Source: JAPORK01 sp026710285 (GTDB lineage Bacteria; Pseudomonadota; Gammaproteobacteria; Pseudomonadales; Endozoicomonadaceae). Taken from it: a stretch of DNA of 64,000 nucleotides. This document shows positions 44,949 to 56,029 of this stretch, one piece after another; position 1 is the stretch's first letter, and every line of letters begins with the position of its first letter. A program made the position numbers and the translations under genes. The stretch is taken from positions 5,518,001 to 5,582,000 of the forward strand of contig OZ241746.1 of NCBI GenBank assembly GCA_965201045.1. Reading direction: 5' to 3'. Under the pieces are notes generated by a model. The model made no database searches. It saw nothing but the letters and a program-made list of their open reading frames with translations, and was not told the DNA's origin.

Positions 44949-47900
44949 ATGATCGCCTTCAAAAAAAAGGAAAAGGATAAACTGTTTTTTAAAAATATAA
45001 CAATCTTTAAGAATAAAATAGTTGTTTTTTCTATTATTCTGGTTTTTATAATAATATTCTTTTCTTTTGAGCAAATCAGTTCAGCGATAATAAATTCACA
45101 TCTATCATCCGCTCACACAATAATCAAGCCTGATTCTTCACGACCTACTTTAAAGAGCAAAAATGCTAAACAGCAAGTTTCTGCTTCTTCTGACAATAAT
45201 GAAGAGCTATGGTCAAATGCTTTTAATTTTCAAAAATCACTGGATATCACAGTAGATCCCCGTACAGGTATACTGATGCTTAACTTTAAAGTGGGTGGTT
45301 TATTAAGTAATACAGGTCATGGCCCAAATATTAATTTAAAAATTAATTATAGAAGTAATACTTTTACAGATCTCGATGAAATGGGTAGAGGATGGAGTTG
45401 GAATCTCACCCATTTTAATCGCAAAACAGATCAGTTAATAACATCAAGCGGACAAAGCTTTTGGTTGCATCAAACTGAACAAGATCACTGGCAGCCTCTT
45501 TATCATAAGTTGTATGATATGAAAATTACCGGAAATAAAAATAAACACTTTATGATTACTTATGCCAGTGGTTTAAGAGAAATATTGTCACACGATGGTT
45601 ATGAAACCCGACTGGAGCAGCAAAATGGATGGGGGGTTAACTTTGTTTATCACAAAGGAACACATTTATTACAGTCAGTTATCGATGATGAAGGCAACAA
45701 AATAAGTATTAATAGAAGTCAGGGGTATCTGGATATTATTAGTCACAAAAGTGATGGTAAACCAGCAATAATGCGCATTAAAAATCATAATAATAAGCCG
45801 GATAAATTGATTTTTCTTTCAGGGCATCAATCTGAAGATCAGTTCATTAATCTAAATTACAAAAGTTATCTTTTGACCCGGGCTGTATACTCTTCCGGAT
45901 TAGAAAGAAAGTTTACATTTAATTGTACTGATGCTATGAAATTTCCTGCACCATTTTCCGGTCGTTTTCATTCTTTATGTGTTGTTACAGCTGAAGAAAC
46001 AGACCCGGGTCTTGGGCAACCAGTAATGAAAATTTGTTATTCTTATGCTCATGCTAATATCAATGGTCACAATTATCTTGGCTTTAACTCAGGGCTGACT
46101 ACTGTAACAAACAGCAAAAGGGATATTCTGTTTGAATCACCTGCTGATTATTCGTACCGTACTATTACCGACAATGGTTTAACAAAAGAAATACATACTT
46201 ATAACAAATATCACCTGCTTATTAATGATAAACTGATTAGCAATCATACAGGAAAAACACTGTCAGAAACAGAGAATTTTTTTTGTAATACAAAAATACC
46301 TAATGGTTGTTCACAGACCCGTTTTACAGATCTTCCTGCTACTTATAGTTTGCCATTAAAAACAGTTACCCACGTATGGGGTGGTTCTTCCGGTCTACCT
46401 GCCACTGTGACTGTTACCAGAGAGTATAATAGTTCAGGGCAGGTCGTACGCAGTAAAGATGCTTATGGTCGTGTTACACTCACACATTATTGTCCAGTAA
46501 CAGGTGACAATTCGTGCCCTCCTGAACCGGATAACTGGTCTTTTAGTACACTACCAGAATATGTTATATTATATCCTGCCCCTACTGCCATAAAAACACA
46601 ACCACTGCAACCCAAAATTGCGCATAATTTTTATCGCAAACAGAATAATTTACATGACAATAGCTATATATTAATATTGGATCATCAGGTAAATAAATCA
46701 GGTCATCAGCATATCATAATCCAGCATCACTATTATGAAGACCAGACTAATATACTAACTTACGGTTTACTAAAGAAAACGATTCTTACAGATACAGCTA
46801 CTGCATCACATGCAATTATACATAATTACAATTATACTCAGGATCTAAAAAATCATACCCTCACTACTAATGTTAGTATTGAATTGAACACCGGAAAACA
46901 GCAACAGATTTCCTCTACTGTTATTAGTCTGTTTACCAGTCAGGTGCTTAGGAAAACAGGTGCAGGCGGTCTCAAAAGCAGAGATTATTATTACGATACA
47001 ATGAGTCGGCTCATTCGCACCGACCTGGATAAAGGTAGCGCTTTTGCTGCAACCTTACACTATCAATATGTGCTGTCTCCTGGGAATAATCATTTTATTG
47101 TAACCAGAGTTAACGGATTACAACAAAAGATTGTTTTTGATAATGCAGGGCGTGAACTGATGCGTTTTAATGAGATGATATCACCATCAGGGGAAGCTAT
47201 GCCCGGACACTGGCAGCTTAAAAAAACACTGCAATATGATAGTCATGGTCGTGTAACTGAACAAAAAAATTATATATCAGGTGTCGCCGGTAAACCGTAT
47301 GCACTAAAAACAACCAAAGATTATGATGATATGGGGCGTATTATCCATATTAATTTGCCTAATGGAGAAAAGACCTTTCAGTTGTATGATAATCCTGAAC
47401 GTTGTATGATCAGCTATCAGCAAAGCAGTCAGGGTGAACGCTCACCGATTTATATTGTACAGGGCAACTTACTGGATAAACCGATAAAAAAGCGTATCCT
47501 GCCTGCTTCTTCAGCACCACTGCCTTCAATAAAAGCAATGTGTAGCTTCAGAAAAATGGCAGCAAATAAAGCAAAAACAGAAACGATAACTTACGATGGT
47601 TGGGGACGTCCTGTTATGACAGAAGATGTTGTGGGCAGGATTGTGCGTAAACATTATGATGAACTCGGACATTTGGATGACATTACTGATCCTGTCGGTA
47701 ATCATATGCAACTTGTGTACAATTTGATTGGAAAAGTGACTGAACGTTGGGCATTACCTGCCAGAGGAGGACGTTATCTTTTATCATCAGCAGGTTATAA
47801 TAACGTAGGTCAGTTGATGTATAAATCTGGTGAAGACGGTAAAAAAACCACATTTACCTATACAGCAGCGGGACAACTCTCTACAGCTATTACACCTGGT

Positions 47901-50414
47901 GGACACCAGTTCTCATGGAAATATAATACGGTGGGACTACCTGTTGCAAAGTATATTGATGGAAAATTATCACTACAAACTGACTATGATCATACGACAG
48001 CTAAACCAATAAAAAAGCAGGATGTGACTGGTATAACCACATGGAAGTATAGTATTGATGGTTTGATGGAGCAGGAAAAGCATACAGGAACAAACAGTTA
48101 TCCTGATTATCAGCTATCACATTATTACGACAATGACCGGCGTATTGTTAGTAGCACTGATATTAGTGGTGATATTGCACATGCGGAGTATGATACATTT
48201 GGACGTATTGCTGCCGTATTTTATCAGCCCCGACAGGGAAATACTCAAATACTTTATACACAAGACTATGATGCATTTTCACGTATAAGTGCTATTCACT
48301 ATGGTAGTGGCATGCAACGGATTATTCACTATGATAACTGGGATCATAAGCTTGATGTTATTGACACGCTGAACAAGCAATTATTATCCCGCTGGCAGTT
48401 TGGTTACAGCCCGGATAATAATATTGTGACATTACGCCAACAGGCAGAAAATCATCAGAAAGCTGTTTTAAATTATCAGTATGATCGGCTTGATAATTTA
48501 GTCAGTATGCATTGCAATGGTTCTTCCGGTCTTCCGTTGTGCCCCCGGGATACTGCCTTTACCGGATCTGGTCTGAGCAAAGCACCTGTTATTACAAGTC
48601 AAAGTTATACTTTTACACCTTTAAACAGATTGTCACAGGTAAAAGAAGTATTACAAAATACAGCAACACAACAGACATTGAAGAAAACAGTTACTCATGA
48701 TTATAATAATATAAAAGTGCCTTTACGTTTACAACAAACAGAGACACAGTGGAATCAACAGACACCGGTTATTCAGCATCTTTATTATGATAATACCGGT
48801 AATATGACCATCGACGGAGAAGGTAATCAGATAACCTATAATATTTTCAGTCAGATTACTCGTGTAATTAAGTCAAACGGAGAACAGAGTCAGTATGTTT
48901 ATGATGGTAGCGGTCTTGAAAGACTGGAAGAAAATGCTTCCGGACGATATTATCTCTTTTATAGTGGCAATAAACTAATTAATGAAAAAGTAATTACTAC
49001 AGCCAGTGAAAGTCACATTGTCGGTTATTATGGAGTAGCCAGAACCATCGATAATATATTGCATGAATATACAGAGCAAAATTATAAACACGATATTGTC
49101 GGAATTTTAACAAAAAAAACCAGAGATAACCTTCATCCATATCAATTAGCTCAGCGTAATGTTTATAGTCCCTATGGTATGGTCTGGCATAATCAACCAG
49201 TTTCTGCTGTGCTGAAGGTTAAAAATTTTTTTGGCTTTGACGGTCAGCGTACTGATCCTTCCACTGGATGGCAATTTTTGGGTTCAGGTCATCGTACGTA
49301 TAATCCACAACAACGTTATTTTGTCAGTGAAGATCCAGTGGGTAACGGATATGCCTTTGCCAGCAACAATCCGATAATGAAAACAGACCCTTCAGGTAAC
49401 ATATCCAAAAGAACCATGACAGCATTTCGGGTTTTGCGGTATATAGGTACATTTGGGTTTGGTGCTATAAAATCTTTTAATCATGTCCCAGGGCTGATAG
49501 TAGGAACAATTCTCATGTGTGCGGCAAGTTTTGTTACCGTAATCCCGGCTATGGTCATCTGCGGGATGCTAGAAGGGATACAGGGTTATTTTGGATTTAT
49601 GCTCGTTTCTGCCACTTTATCTGGTATTGATATTGCTTTTGATGAAAAAGGACTAAATATTGCTACATCTGTTGTAGGTGCTTTGCAGTTCATCACTGTT
49701 GTTATGTCAACGATGGTAATAATACCACAAATTTATAATTACTATTATCCGGCAGAACAAATGATGGCTGGACTCACAAATGAAGTATCTTCTGCCGGAC
49801 GTGTTGCAGAAACGGCATCTATGCTTGAAGAAAGCCCGCCACGATATGAAAGTCTTAATTTTGAAAATACAGATCAATCAATGAATCAGGTAGAAAATCG
49901 ACAGTTGGATCAGGATATTGAAGTTTTTGCCACAAATCGTGATAGTCACTCTCCGGATATCACTACTGATAACGGTATGAAAGAATCCTCGGTGGGTGAC
50001 GATGAGCATATGTATAGAGGGATAACAATAGCCAGTTGCGCTGCTACTCTTCGTGATAATCCGGTGTCAGATACTGTATTCGATGAATTTATCAATACAC
50101 AAGCAGAATTTCCCTCTGCTGCTTACCGAAATGCTTTTAAAGATTTAATGACTTCTCTGGATATACACTCTACAACTGCAGAAAAAGGTGTCGTTAGTTT
50201 ATATGATTTATTCCCTTCAACAGAAGAGGGTGCAACAATAGTTGTGGGTAAAGATGACATAAGTATTATACTAGTAAATTCTAATAAATTTACTCCCTAC
50301 ATGATTATTAATCGTTCGCTAAATTCACCACCCTATAGTTATGATCAGGTTATGCAACCTTTTCATGATAGTGAAGGTAACTTATTTGTTTATGAGTATT
50401 ATCGTATCAGATAA
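44949..50414 (+). CDS. RHS/YD-repeat protein B3, probably exported
   Basis: 1821 residues. The signal-like segment, shell, YD repeats and RHS core (D1480 of DPSGN) are as in B1, but the sequence is clearly more diverged throughout. The post-core region is different (ISKRTMTAFRVLRYIGTFGF, then three hydrophobic stretches). PPxY occurs in ESPPRYES (P1630-Y1633). The C-terminal domain ends FPSTEEGATIVVGKDD, NSPPYSYDQVMQPF and VYEYYRIR. From about codon 842 to the stop it is almost identical to the 3' part of B5, 11,084 bases away. The downstream spacer is 73 bases and of the second spacer type. Confidence 0.9.
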   Translation: MIAFKKKEKDKLFFKNITIFKNKIVVFSIILVFIIIFFSFEQISSAIINSHLSSAHTIIKPDSSRPTLKSKNAKQQVSASSDNNEELWSNAFNFQKSLDITVDPRTGILMLNFKVGGLLSNTGHGPNINLKINYRSNTFTDLDEMGRGWSWNLTHFNRKTDQLITSSGQSFWLHQTEQDHWQPLYHKLYDMKITGNKNKHFMITYASGLREILSHDGYETRLEQQNGWGVNFVYHKGTHLLQSVIDDEGNKISINRSQGYLDIISHKSDGKPAIMRIKNHNNKPDKLIFLSGHQSEDQFINLNYKSYLLTRAVYSSGLERKFTFNCTDAMKFPAPFSGRFHSLCVVTAEETDPGLGQPVMKICYSYAHANINGHNYLGFNSGLTTVTNSKRDILFESPADYSYRTITDNGLTKEIHTYNKYHLLINDKLISNHTGKTLSETENFFCNTKIPNGCSQTRFTDLPATYSLPLKTVTHVWGGSSGLPATVTVTREYNSSGQVVRSKDAYGRVTLTHYCPVTGDNSCPPEPDNWSFSTLPEYVILYPAPTAIKTQPLQPKIAHNFYRKQNNLHDNSYILILDHQVNKSGHQHIIIQHHYYEDQTNILTYGLLKKTILTDTATASHAIIHNYNYTQDLKNHTLTTNVSIELNTGKQQQISSTVISLFTSQVLRKTGAGGLKSRDYYYDTMSRLIRTDLDKGSAFAATLHYQYVLSPGNNHFIVTRVNGLQQKIVFDNAGRELMRFNEMISPSGEAMPGHWQLKKTLQYDSHGRVTEQKNYISGVAGKPYALKTTKDYDDMGRIIHINLPNGEKTFQLYDNPERCMISYQQSSQGERSPIYIVQGNLLDKPIKKRILPASSAPLPSIKAMCSFRKMAANKAKTETITYDGWGRPVMTEDVVGRIVRKHYDELGHLDDITDPVGNHMQLVYNLIGKVTERWALPARGGRYLLSSAGYNNVGQLMYKSGEDGKKTTFTYTAAGQLSTAITPGGHQFSWKYNTVGLPVAKYIDGKLSLQTDYDHTTAKPIKKQDVTGITTWKYSIDGLMEQEKHTGTNSYPDYQLSHYYDNDRRIVSSTDISGDIAHAEYDTFGRIAAVFYQPRQGNTQILYTQDYDAFSRISAIHYGSGMQRIIHYDNWDHKLDVIDTLNKQLLSRWQFGYSPDNNIVTLRQQAENHQKAVLNYQYDRLDNLVSMHCNGSSGLPLCPRDTAFTGSGLSKAPVITSQSYTFTPLNRLSQVKEVLQNTATQQTLKKTVTHDYNNIKVPLRLQQTETQWNQQTPVIQHLYYDNTGNMTIDGEGNQITYNIFSQITRVIKSNGEQSQYVYDGSGLERLEENASGRYYLFYSGNKLINEKVITTASESHIVGYYGVARTIDNILHEYTEQNYKHDIVGILTKKTRDNLHPYQLAQRNVYSPYGMVWHNQPVSAVLKVKNFFGFDGQRTDPSTGWQFLGSGHRTYNPQQRYFVSEDPVGNGYAFASNNPIMKTDPSGNISKRTMTAFRVLRYIGTFGFGAIKSFNHVPGLIVGTILMCAASFVTVIPAMVICGMLEGIQGYFGFMLVSATLSGIDIAFDEKGLNIATSVVGALQFITVVMSTMVIIPQIYNYYYPAEQMMAGLTNEVSSAGRVAETASMLEESPPRYESLNFENTDQSMNQVENRQLDQDIEVFATNRDSHSPDITTDNGMKESSVGDDEHMYRGITIASCAATLRDNPVSDTVFDEFINTQAEFPSAAYRNAFKDLMTSLDIHSTTAEKGVVSLYDLFPSTEEGATIVVGKDDISIILVNSNKFTPYMIINRSLNSPPYSYDQVMQPFHDSEGNLFVYEYYRIR

Positions 50415-52916
50415 TTCTATTATTTTATGAAGTCAATAATTGTTATTTTTAGAATAAAAAATATCAGTTGTCTATTTGGTATAATTTATGATAATCGCAT
50501 TCAAAAAAGAGAAAAAGAATAAACTATTTAGTAGATATGTAATAATGTTCAGGAATAGAATCATTCTTTTTTCCGTTGCCCTGTTTTTTATAATAATGTT
50601 ATTTCCTTTTAAACAAATCTGTTCAGCAACAATAAATTCACATCCATTATCCACTCACACAACAACCAGGTCTGATTCTTCACATTCTGCTTTAAAGAGA
50701 AAAAATACTAAATGGAAAGATTCTGCTTCTTCTGACAACAATGAAGAAACATGGTCTAATGCTTTTAACTTTCAAAAGTCATGGGGGACAACAGTAGATC
50801 CTCGTACAGGTATATTGATCGTTCATTTTAAAGTGGGTAGCTTATTGAGTAATTTAGGTCATGGCCCTAACATCGACTTACAGCTTAATTATAGTAGTAA
50901 TGCTTCTGCTAATCCTGATGGAGCTGGCAGAGGATGGAGCTGGAATCTTACCCATTTTAATCGTAAAACAGATCAGTTAATGACATCACATGGAAAAAGC
51001 TTTTGGCTGCATAAGGTCGGCATAAATCACTGGCAGCCTCTTTATCATAAATTATATGATATTAAAATTGCTGGAGATAAAAGCAAGAATTTTACCATTA
51101 CTTATGCCAGCGGCTTAAAAGAAATATTGTCTCATGATGGCTATGAAACCCGGCTGGAACAACAAAATGGCTGGGGTGTTAATTTTATTTATCATAAAGG
51201 AACACATTTGTTACAGTCTGTTGTTGATGATGAAGGGCACAAAATAACTATTGACAGAACCATGGGATATATGGATATTATTAGTCACAGAAGTGATGGA
51301 CAATCTGCTGTCATACGTATTGAAAATCATCAAAAAAAACCTGATAAACTCGTTTTTCTTACAAGTTCTAAATCTGAAAACCCAACTATTAATCTGAATT
51401 ACAACAACTATCTTTTGACAAATGTCATATATCCTTCCGGACTGAAAAAAAAATTTGTATTTAACTGTATTGATGCAATAAAATCTCCTGTATCAATATC
51501 AGGACGTTTTCGCTCTTTATGTGCCGTTGTGGGTGAAGAAACAGACCCGGGTGTTGGTCAACCTGTGATGAAAACACGTTACTCTTATTCTCATGCAAAT
51601 ATTAATGGTCATGATTATCTTGGGTTTAACTCCGGACTGACTGCTGTAGTAAATAATAAAAAAGATACACTATTTGAGGCGCCTGTTGATTATTCATATC
51701 GAACCATTAAGGACGATGGACTTGTAAAAGAAGTGCATGTTTATAATAAATATCATCTGCTCATTGATGAAAAGCGGGTAAGTGACCATACAGAGAAAAT
51801 ATTGTCAGAGACAAAAAACTTTTTCTGTAATATAAAAATACCCAATGGTTGTGCACAGACCAGCTTTGCTGATCTTCCCGTTACTTATAGTTTGTCCTTA
51901 AAAATAGTTACCCGAGTGTGGGGTAGCTCTTCCAGTCCGCCTGCCACGATGACTGTTACCAAGGAGTATAATAATGCAGGACAAGTAGTACGTAGCAAAG
52001 ATGTTTATGGTCGTGTCATAGTCACGCACTACTGTCCAGTTACAGGTGATAATGCATGCCCTGCTGAGCCTGATAACTGGTCTTTTAGCAGGTTACCAGA
52101 ATCGGTTACATCTTATCCTGCTCCTACTGCTATAAATATACAGCCATCGCAACCTAAAACTATATATAATTTTTATCGTAAGCAAGATAATTTATTTGAC
52201 AAAAGTTATATCTTAGTGCTGGACCATCAAGTTCATAAATTAAATCATAAGGATATAACAGTCTACCGTCACTATTATAAAGACCGAGCTAATCTGTTAA
52301 CTTATGGTTTACTAAAGCAAACTATTTTGACAGATACAACTATTGCTTCATCACATGCAATTATTCATGATTATAATTATATTCACAACCCAAAAAATCA
52401 TACGTTGACTACTAATGTTAGTGTTAAGCTAAGTCCCGGCAAACAACAACAGCTGTCCTCTGTTACCAAAAGTCTGTTTACTAATCAAATGCTTGAAAAA
52501 ACAGGTGGCAATGGTCTCAAAAGAAGAGATTATTATTATGATACAATGAATCGGCTTGTCCAGATTGATCTGGATAAAGACACTGCCTTTGCTGCTACTT
52601 TACGTTACCAGTATATGCTTTCTCCCGGAAACAATCATTTTATTGTAACCAGAGTAAACGGATTACAACAGAAATTTGTCTTTGATAATGCCGGGCGTCA
52701 ACTTATGCATTTTAATGAAATGATATCAGCATCAGGAGAAGCTATACCCGGACATTGGCAGCTAAAAAAAAGATTATACTATGATAGTCATGGTCGTGTA
52801 ACTGAACAAAGAGATTATATATCAGATGCGACTGGCAAAGCATATATTTTAAAAACAACAAAAGACTACGATGATGTGGGACGTATTAGCCGTATTCATT
52901 TTCCTGACGGAGAAAC
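47473..52916 (+). repeat. Long direct repeat, copy 1 (B3 3' half, spacer, B4 5' half)
   Basis: Matches 58557-64000 base for base at a constant offset of 11,084 with roughly 15-20 substitutions seen by eye and no indel at the checked points. The right limit is set by the window end, so the true repeat may be longer. Confidence 0.9.
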
Positions 52917-55900
52917 AACTTTTCGGTTATATGATGATTCTGAACATTGTATGATCAGTTACAAGCAAAGTAGTCAGGGTGAGCGTTCACCGGTTGCTGT
53001 TGTACAGGGCAATTTACTGGATAAACCGATAAAAAAACGTATCCTTTCTGCTTCTTCTGCGCCACTTTCTTCAGTGAAGTCAATGTGCAGCTTCAAAAAA
53101 ATGCCCGATACAGCAAAAACAGAGACGATAACTTACGATGGTTGGGGACGTCCTATTATGACAGAGGATACGATGGGAAGGACTGTGCGTAAACATTATG
53201 ATGAACTGGGGTATCCGGATGATATGACTGATCCTGTGGGCAATCATATTCATTTTGTATATAATTTAGCTGGAAAAATGATCGAACACTGGGCATTGCC
53301 TGCCAGTGGAGGGCGCTATCTTTTATCATCAGCAGGTTACAACAATGCAGGTCAGATGATGTATAAAGCGGGTGAAGATGGCAAAAAAACGCTATTTACC
53401 TATACAGCAGCAGGACAACTCTCTACAGCTATCATACCGGGTGGACATCATTTTTCATGGAAATATAATACCGTAGGGTTACCTGTTGCAAAGTATACTG
53501 ATGGAAAATTATCTCTGCAAACTGATTATGATCATACTACAGCTAGACCAATAAAAAAACAAGACATTACAGGTGTAACTACATGGAAATATAGTATTGA
53601 TGGTTTAATGGAACAGGAAAAGCACACAGGGGCAAGTAATTATCCTGATTATCAATTCTCAAAGTCTTACGATAATGAACGACGCATGGTTAGCAATACT
53701 GATATTACAGGTGATATAACCTATGTGAAGTATGATAAATTTATGCGTATTGCCGCCGTATCTTATCAGTCCACAAAGAAAAGTACGCAAACACTTTATA
53801 CACAAGATTATGATGCGTTTTCACGCATAAGTGCTGTTCACTATGGTAGTGGTGTGCAACGGATTATTCATTATGACAACTGGGGACATAAGCTTGATGT
53901 TACTGACACACTGAATAATCAGTTATTATCTCGCTGGCAGTTTGGTTATAGTCCGGATAATAATATTGTGACATTACATCAACAGACAGAAAATAATCAA
54001 GAAGCTATTTTAAATTATCAGTATGACAAGCTTGACAATTTAGTAAGCATGCATTGTAACGGTTCTTCCGGTCTTTCTTTGTGTCCTAGGGATACTGCCT
54101 TTACCAGGTCTGGTTTGAGCGAAGCACCAATCATTACAAGTCAAAGTTATACTTTTACACCTTTGAACAGACTTTCACAGGTTAAGGAAATATTACAAGA
54201 TACAGCGACACAACAGACATTAAATAAAACAGTTACTTATGATTATAATAATGTAAAAGCACCTTTACGTTTACAGCAAATAGAGACACAATGGAATCAG
54301 CAGGCACCGGTTATTCAACATCTTTATTATGATATGACAGGAAATATGACTACCGATGGAGAAGGTGATCATATAACGTATAATATTTTCAGTCAGGTTA
54401 CCCGTGTAATTAAGCCAGACGGACAACAAAGTCATTATATTTACGATGGCAGCGGTTTGAAGAGAGTGGAACAAAATGCTTCCGGACGACATTATCTTTT
54501 TTATAACGGAAGAAAATTAATTAATGAAAAAATAAGCAGCTCAGTCAATGAAAGCCATATCATTGGTTACTATGGAGTAGCAAGAACTATCGATAGTATG
54601 CTACATGAGTATACAGAGCAAAATTATAAACAAGATGTTATAGGAATTTTAACAAAAACAAGCGGAGATAACCATCAGTCCTATCAGTTAACTCAGCGTA
54701 ATGTTTATAGTCCATATGGTATGGTCTGGCATAATCAATCGCTTCCTGCTGCACAACCGCTCAGAAATTTTTTTGGCTTTGACGGTCAGCGTACTGATCC
54801 TGCCACCGGATGGCAATTTCTGGGTTCAGGTCATCGCACGTATAATCCACAACAACGTTATTTTGTCAGTGAAGATCCGGCAGGTGGCGGATATGCTTTT
54901 GCCAGCAATAATCCGATAATGACAATAGATCCTTCTGGCAATATGGCTAAATGGCTTAAAGAAACATCCAAAATATTGGGTTATGTGAGTTCTCTTGGAT
55001 TTAGTGCTATAGGTAATGGTAATAGTGACGGGGCAAAGATAGCAGGATCAGTTGTTATGACACTGGTAAGTGTATTCACTATACCTGTGGCTTTGGCTGT
55101 AGCTGGAGCATCACCTGAATCATTACTATTGTCTGTACATTTGATACCTTTAATGACTGGTTTATATTTTATTGCTGATGCTGTTGATAACCAGAAACTA
55201 AGCATGGCAGCAAATGTTATTGGTGCTTTGCAAGTTGTCGTTGTTGTTGCTTCAATTATATTCATGCCAATAGGAATTTTTGATTGCTGTGTTGTCGGAG
55301 AAGAGATATCAGGTAACATTGCAAATGAAACATCTGCTATTAGACGTATATCAATGCTAACAGGAAATATTGCAGAAAAAGAGCCACTTCCGAAATATGG
55401 CAATATTAATTTTACAGATGAAAATGAATCATTAGCTCGATTGCGAGATCAGAGGTCAGGGTCTGTTAGCACTGCCAACTCTTCGGGTATAGCTGCAAGT
55501 AATCCACAAGAACCACCACCGCAGTATGAAATGAGCCATATCAGCAGAGGGATAGATATAGCTACTCATGCTGCTAATCTCCGCGATACTCCGGTAAATG
55601 ATAATGTATTCAATGGTTTCAGGAATACACTGGCAGGTGTGGATACTGATACGTACCGAAATGCTTTTCGAGGCTTAATGGCTTCCCTGGATATACAGCC
55701 TACTAAAGCAGAAAGCGGCATCGGTAATTTAGATATAAATACTTTGTTTCCTGTCAGAGAGGATAGTTCAACAATAGTTGTGGGTAAAGATGATATAGCG
55801 CTTATACAATCAGATTCCCGTGGATTTACTTCAGAGGCAGTTAATAGCAGTACTGCATTAACTACAGCGTCACCACTTAGCTATTTTAACGTTATGACAC

Positions 55901-55956
55901 CCTTTTACAATGAGGATGGCGAGTTAGTTATTTATGAGTATTATCGCATCAGATAA
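50488..55956 (+). CDS. RHS/YD-repeat protein B4, probably exported
   Basis: 1822 residues, starting MIIAFKKEKKNKLFSRYVIM, with a hydrophobic segment near 24-42. The shell and core match the family (D1481 of DPSGN). The post-core part is the most distinct of the B genes: SGNMAKWLKETSKILGYVSS, hydrophobic helices, then two WW-ligand-like motifs, LPKY (L1634-Y1637) and PPPQY (P1676-Y1680). The C-terminal domain is recognisable but diverged, ending TASPLSYFNVMTPF and VIYEYYRIR. SGNMAKWL recalls family A's SGNMPKWLG, hinting at exchange between the families. TATAAT lies 9 bases before the ATG, too close for a normal leader. Confidence 0.9.
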   Translation: MIIAFKKEKKNKLFSRYVIMFRNRIILFSVALFFIIMLFPFKQICSATINSHPLSTHTTTRSDSSHSALKRKNTKWKDSASSDNNEETWSNAFNFQKSWGTTVDPRTGILIVHFKVGSLLSNLGHGPNIDLQLNYSSNASANPDGAGRGWSWNLTHFNRKTDQLMTSHGKSFWLHKVGINHWQPLYHKLYDIKIAGDKSKNFTITYASGLKEILSHDGYETRLEQQNGWGVNFIYHKGTHLLQSVVDDEGHKITIDRTMGYMDIISHRSDGQSAVIRIENHQKKPDKLVFLTSSKSENPTINLNYNNYLLTNVIYPSGLKKKFVFNCIDAIKSPVSISGRFRSLCAVVGEETDPGVGQPVMKTRYSYSHANINGHDYLGFNSGLTAVVNNKKDTLFEAPVDYSYRTIKDDGLVKEVHVYNKYHLLIDEKRVSDHTEKILSETKNFFCNIKIPNGCAQTSFADLPVTYSLSLKIVTRVWGSSSSPPATMTVTKEYNNAGQVVRSKDVYGRVIVTHYCPVTGDNACPAEPDNWSFSRLPESVTSYPAPTAINIQPSQPKTIYNFYRKQDNLFDKSYILVLDHQVHKLNHKDITVYRHYYKDRANLLTYGLLKQTILTDTTIASSHAIIHDYNYIHNPKNHTLTTNVSVKLSPGKQQQLSSVTKSLFTNQMLEKTGGNGLKRRDYYYDTMNRLVQIDLDKDTAFAATLRYQYMLSPGNNHFIVTRVNGLQQKFVFDNAGRQLMHFNEMISASGEAIPGHWQLKKRLYYDSHGRVTEQRDYISDATGKAYILKTTKDYDDVGRISRIHFPDGETTFRLYDDSEHCMISYKQSSQGERSPVAVVQGNLLDKPIKKRILSASSAPLSSVKSMCSFKKMPDTAKTETITYDGWGRPIMTEDTMGRTVRKHYDELGYPDDMTDPVGNHIHFVYNLAGKMIEHWALPASGGRYLLSSAGYNNAGQMMYKAGEDGKKTLFTYTAAGQLSTAIIPGGHHFSWKYNTVGLPVAKYTDGKLSLQTDYDHTTARPIKKQDITGVTTWKYSIDGLMEQEKHTGASNYPDYQFSKSYDNERRMVSNTDITGDITYVKYDKFMRIAAVSYQSTKKSTQTLYTQDYDAFSRISAVHYGSGVQRIIHYDNWGHKLDVTDTLNNQLLSRWQFGYSPDNNIVTLHQQTENNQEAILNYQYDKLDNLVSMHCNGSSGLSLCPRDTAFTRSGLSEAPIITSQSYTFTPLNRLSQVKEILQDTATQQTLNKTVTYDYNNVKAPLRLQQIETQWNQQAPVIQHLYYDMTGNMTTDGEGDHITYNIFSQVTRVIKPDGQQSHYIYDGSGLKRVEQNASGRHYLFYNGRKLINEKISSSVNESHIIGYYGVARTIDSMLHEYTEQNYKQDVIGILTKTSGDNHQSYQLTQRNVYSPYGMVWHNQSLPAAQPLRNFFGFDGQRTDPATGWQFLGSGHRTYNPQQRYFVSEDPAGGGYAFASNNPIMTIDPSGNMAKWLKETSKILGYVSSLGFSAIGNGNSDGAKIAGSVVMTLVSVFTIPVALAVAGASPESLLLSVHLIPLMTGLYFIADAVDNQKLSMAANVIGALQVVVVVASIIFMPIGIFDCCVVGEEISGNIANETSAIRRISMLTGNIAEKEPLPKYGNINFTDENESLARLRDQRSGSVSTANSSGIAASNPQEPPPQYEMSHISRGIDIATHAANLRDTPVNDNVFNGFRNTLAGVDTDTYRNAFRGLMASLDIQPTKAESGIGNLDINTLFPVREDSSTIVVGKDDIALIQSDSRGFTSEAVNSSTALTTASPLSYFNVMTPFYNEDGELVIYEYYRIR

Positions 55957-56029
55957 TTCTATTATTTTATAAAATCAATAATTGTTATTTTTAGAATAAA
56001 AAATATCAGTTGTCCATTTGGTATAATTT

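Noticed and set aside
50476..50487. TATAAT just before B4, B5 and B6 as their promoter
   Set aside because: It lies only 9 bases before the ATG and no -35 hexamer stands at 16-18 bases; it would require nearly leaderless transcription.
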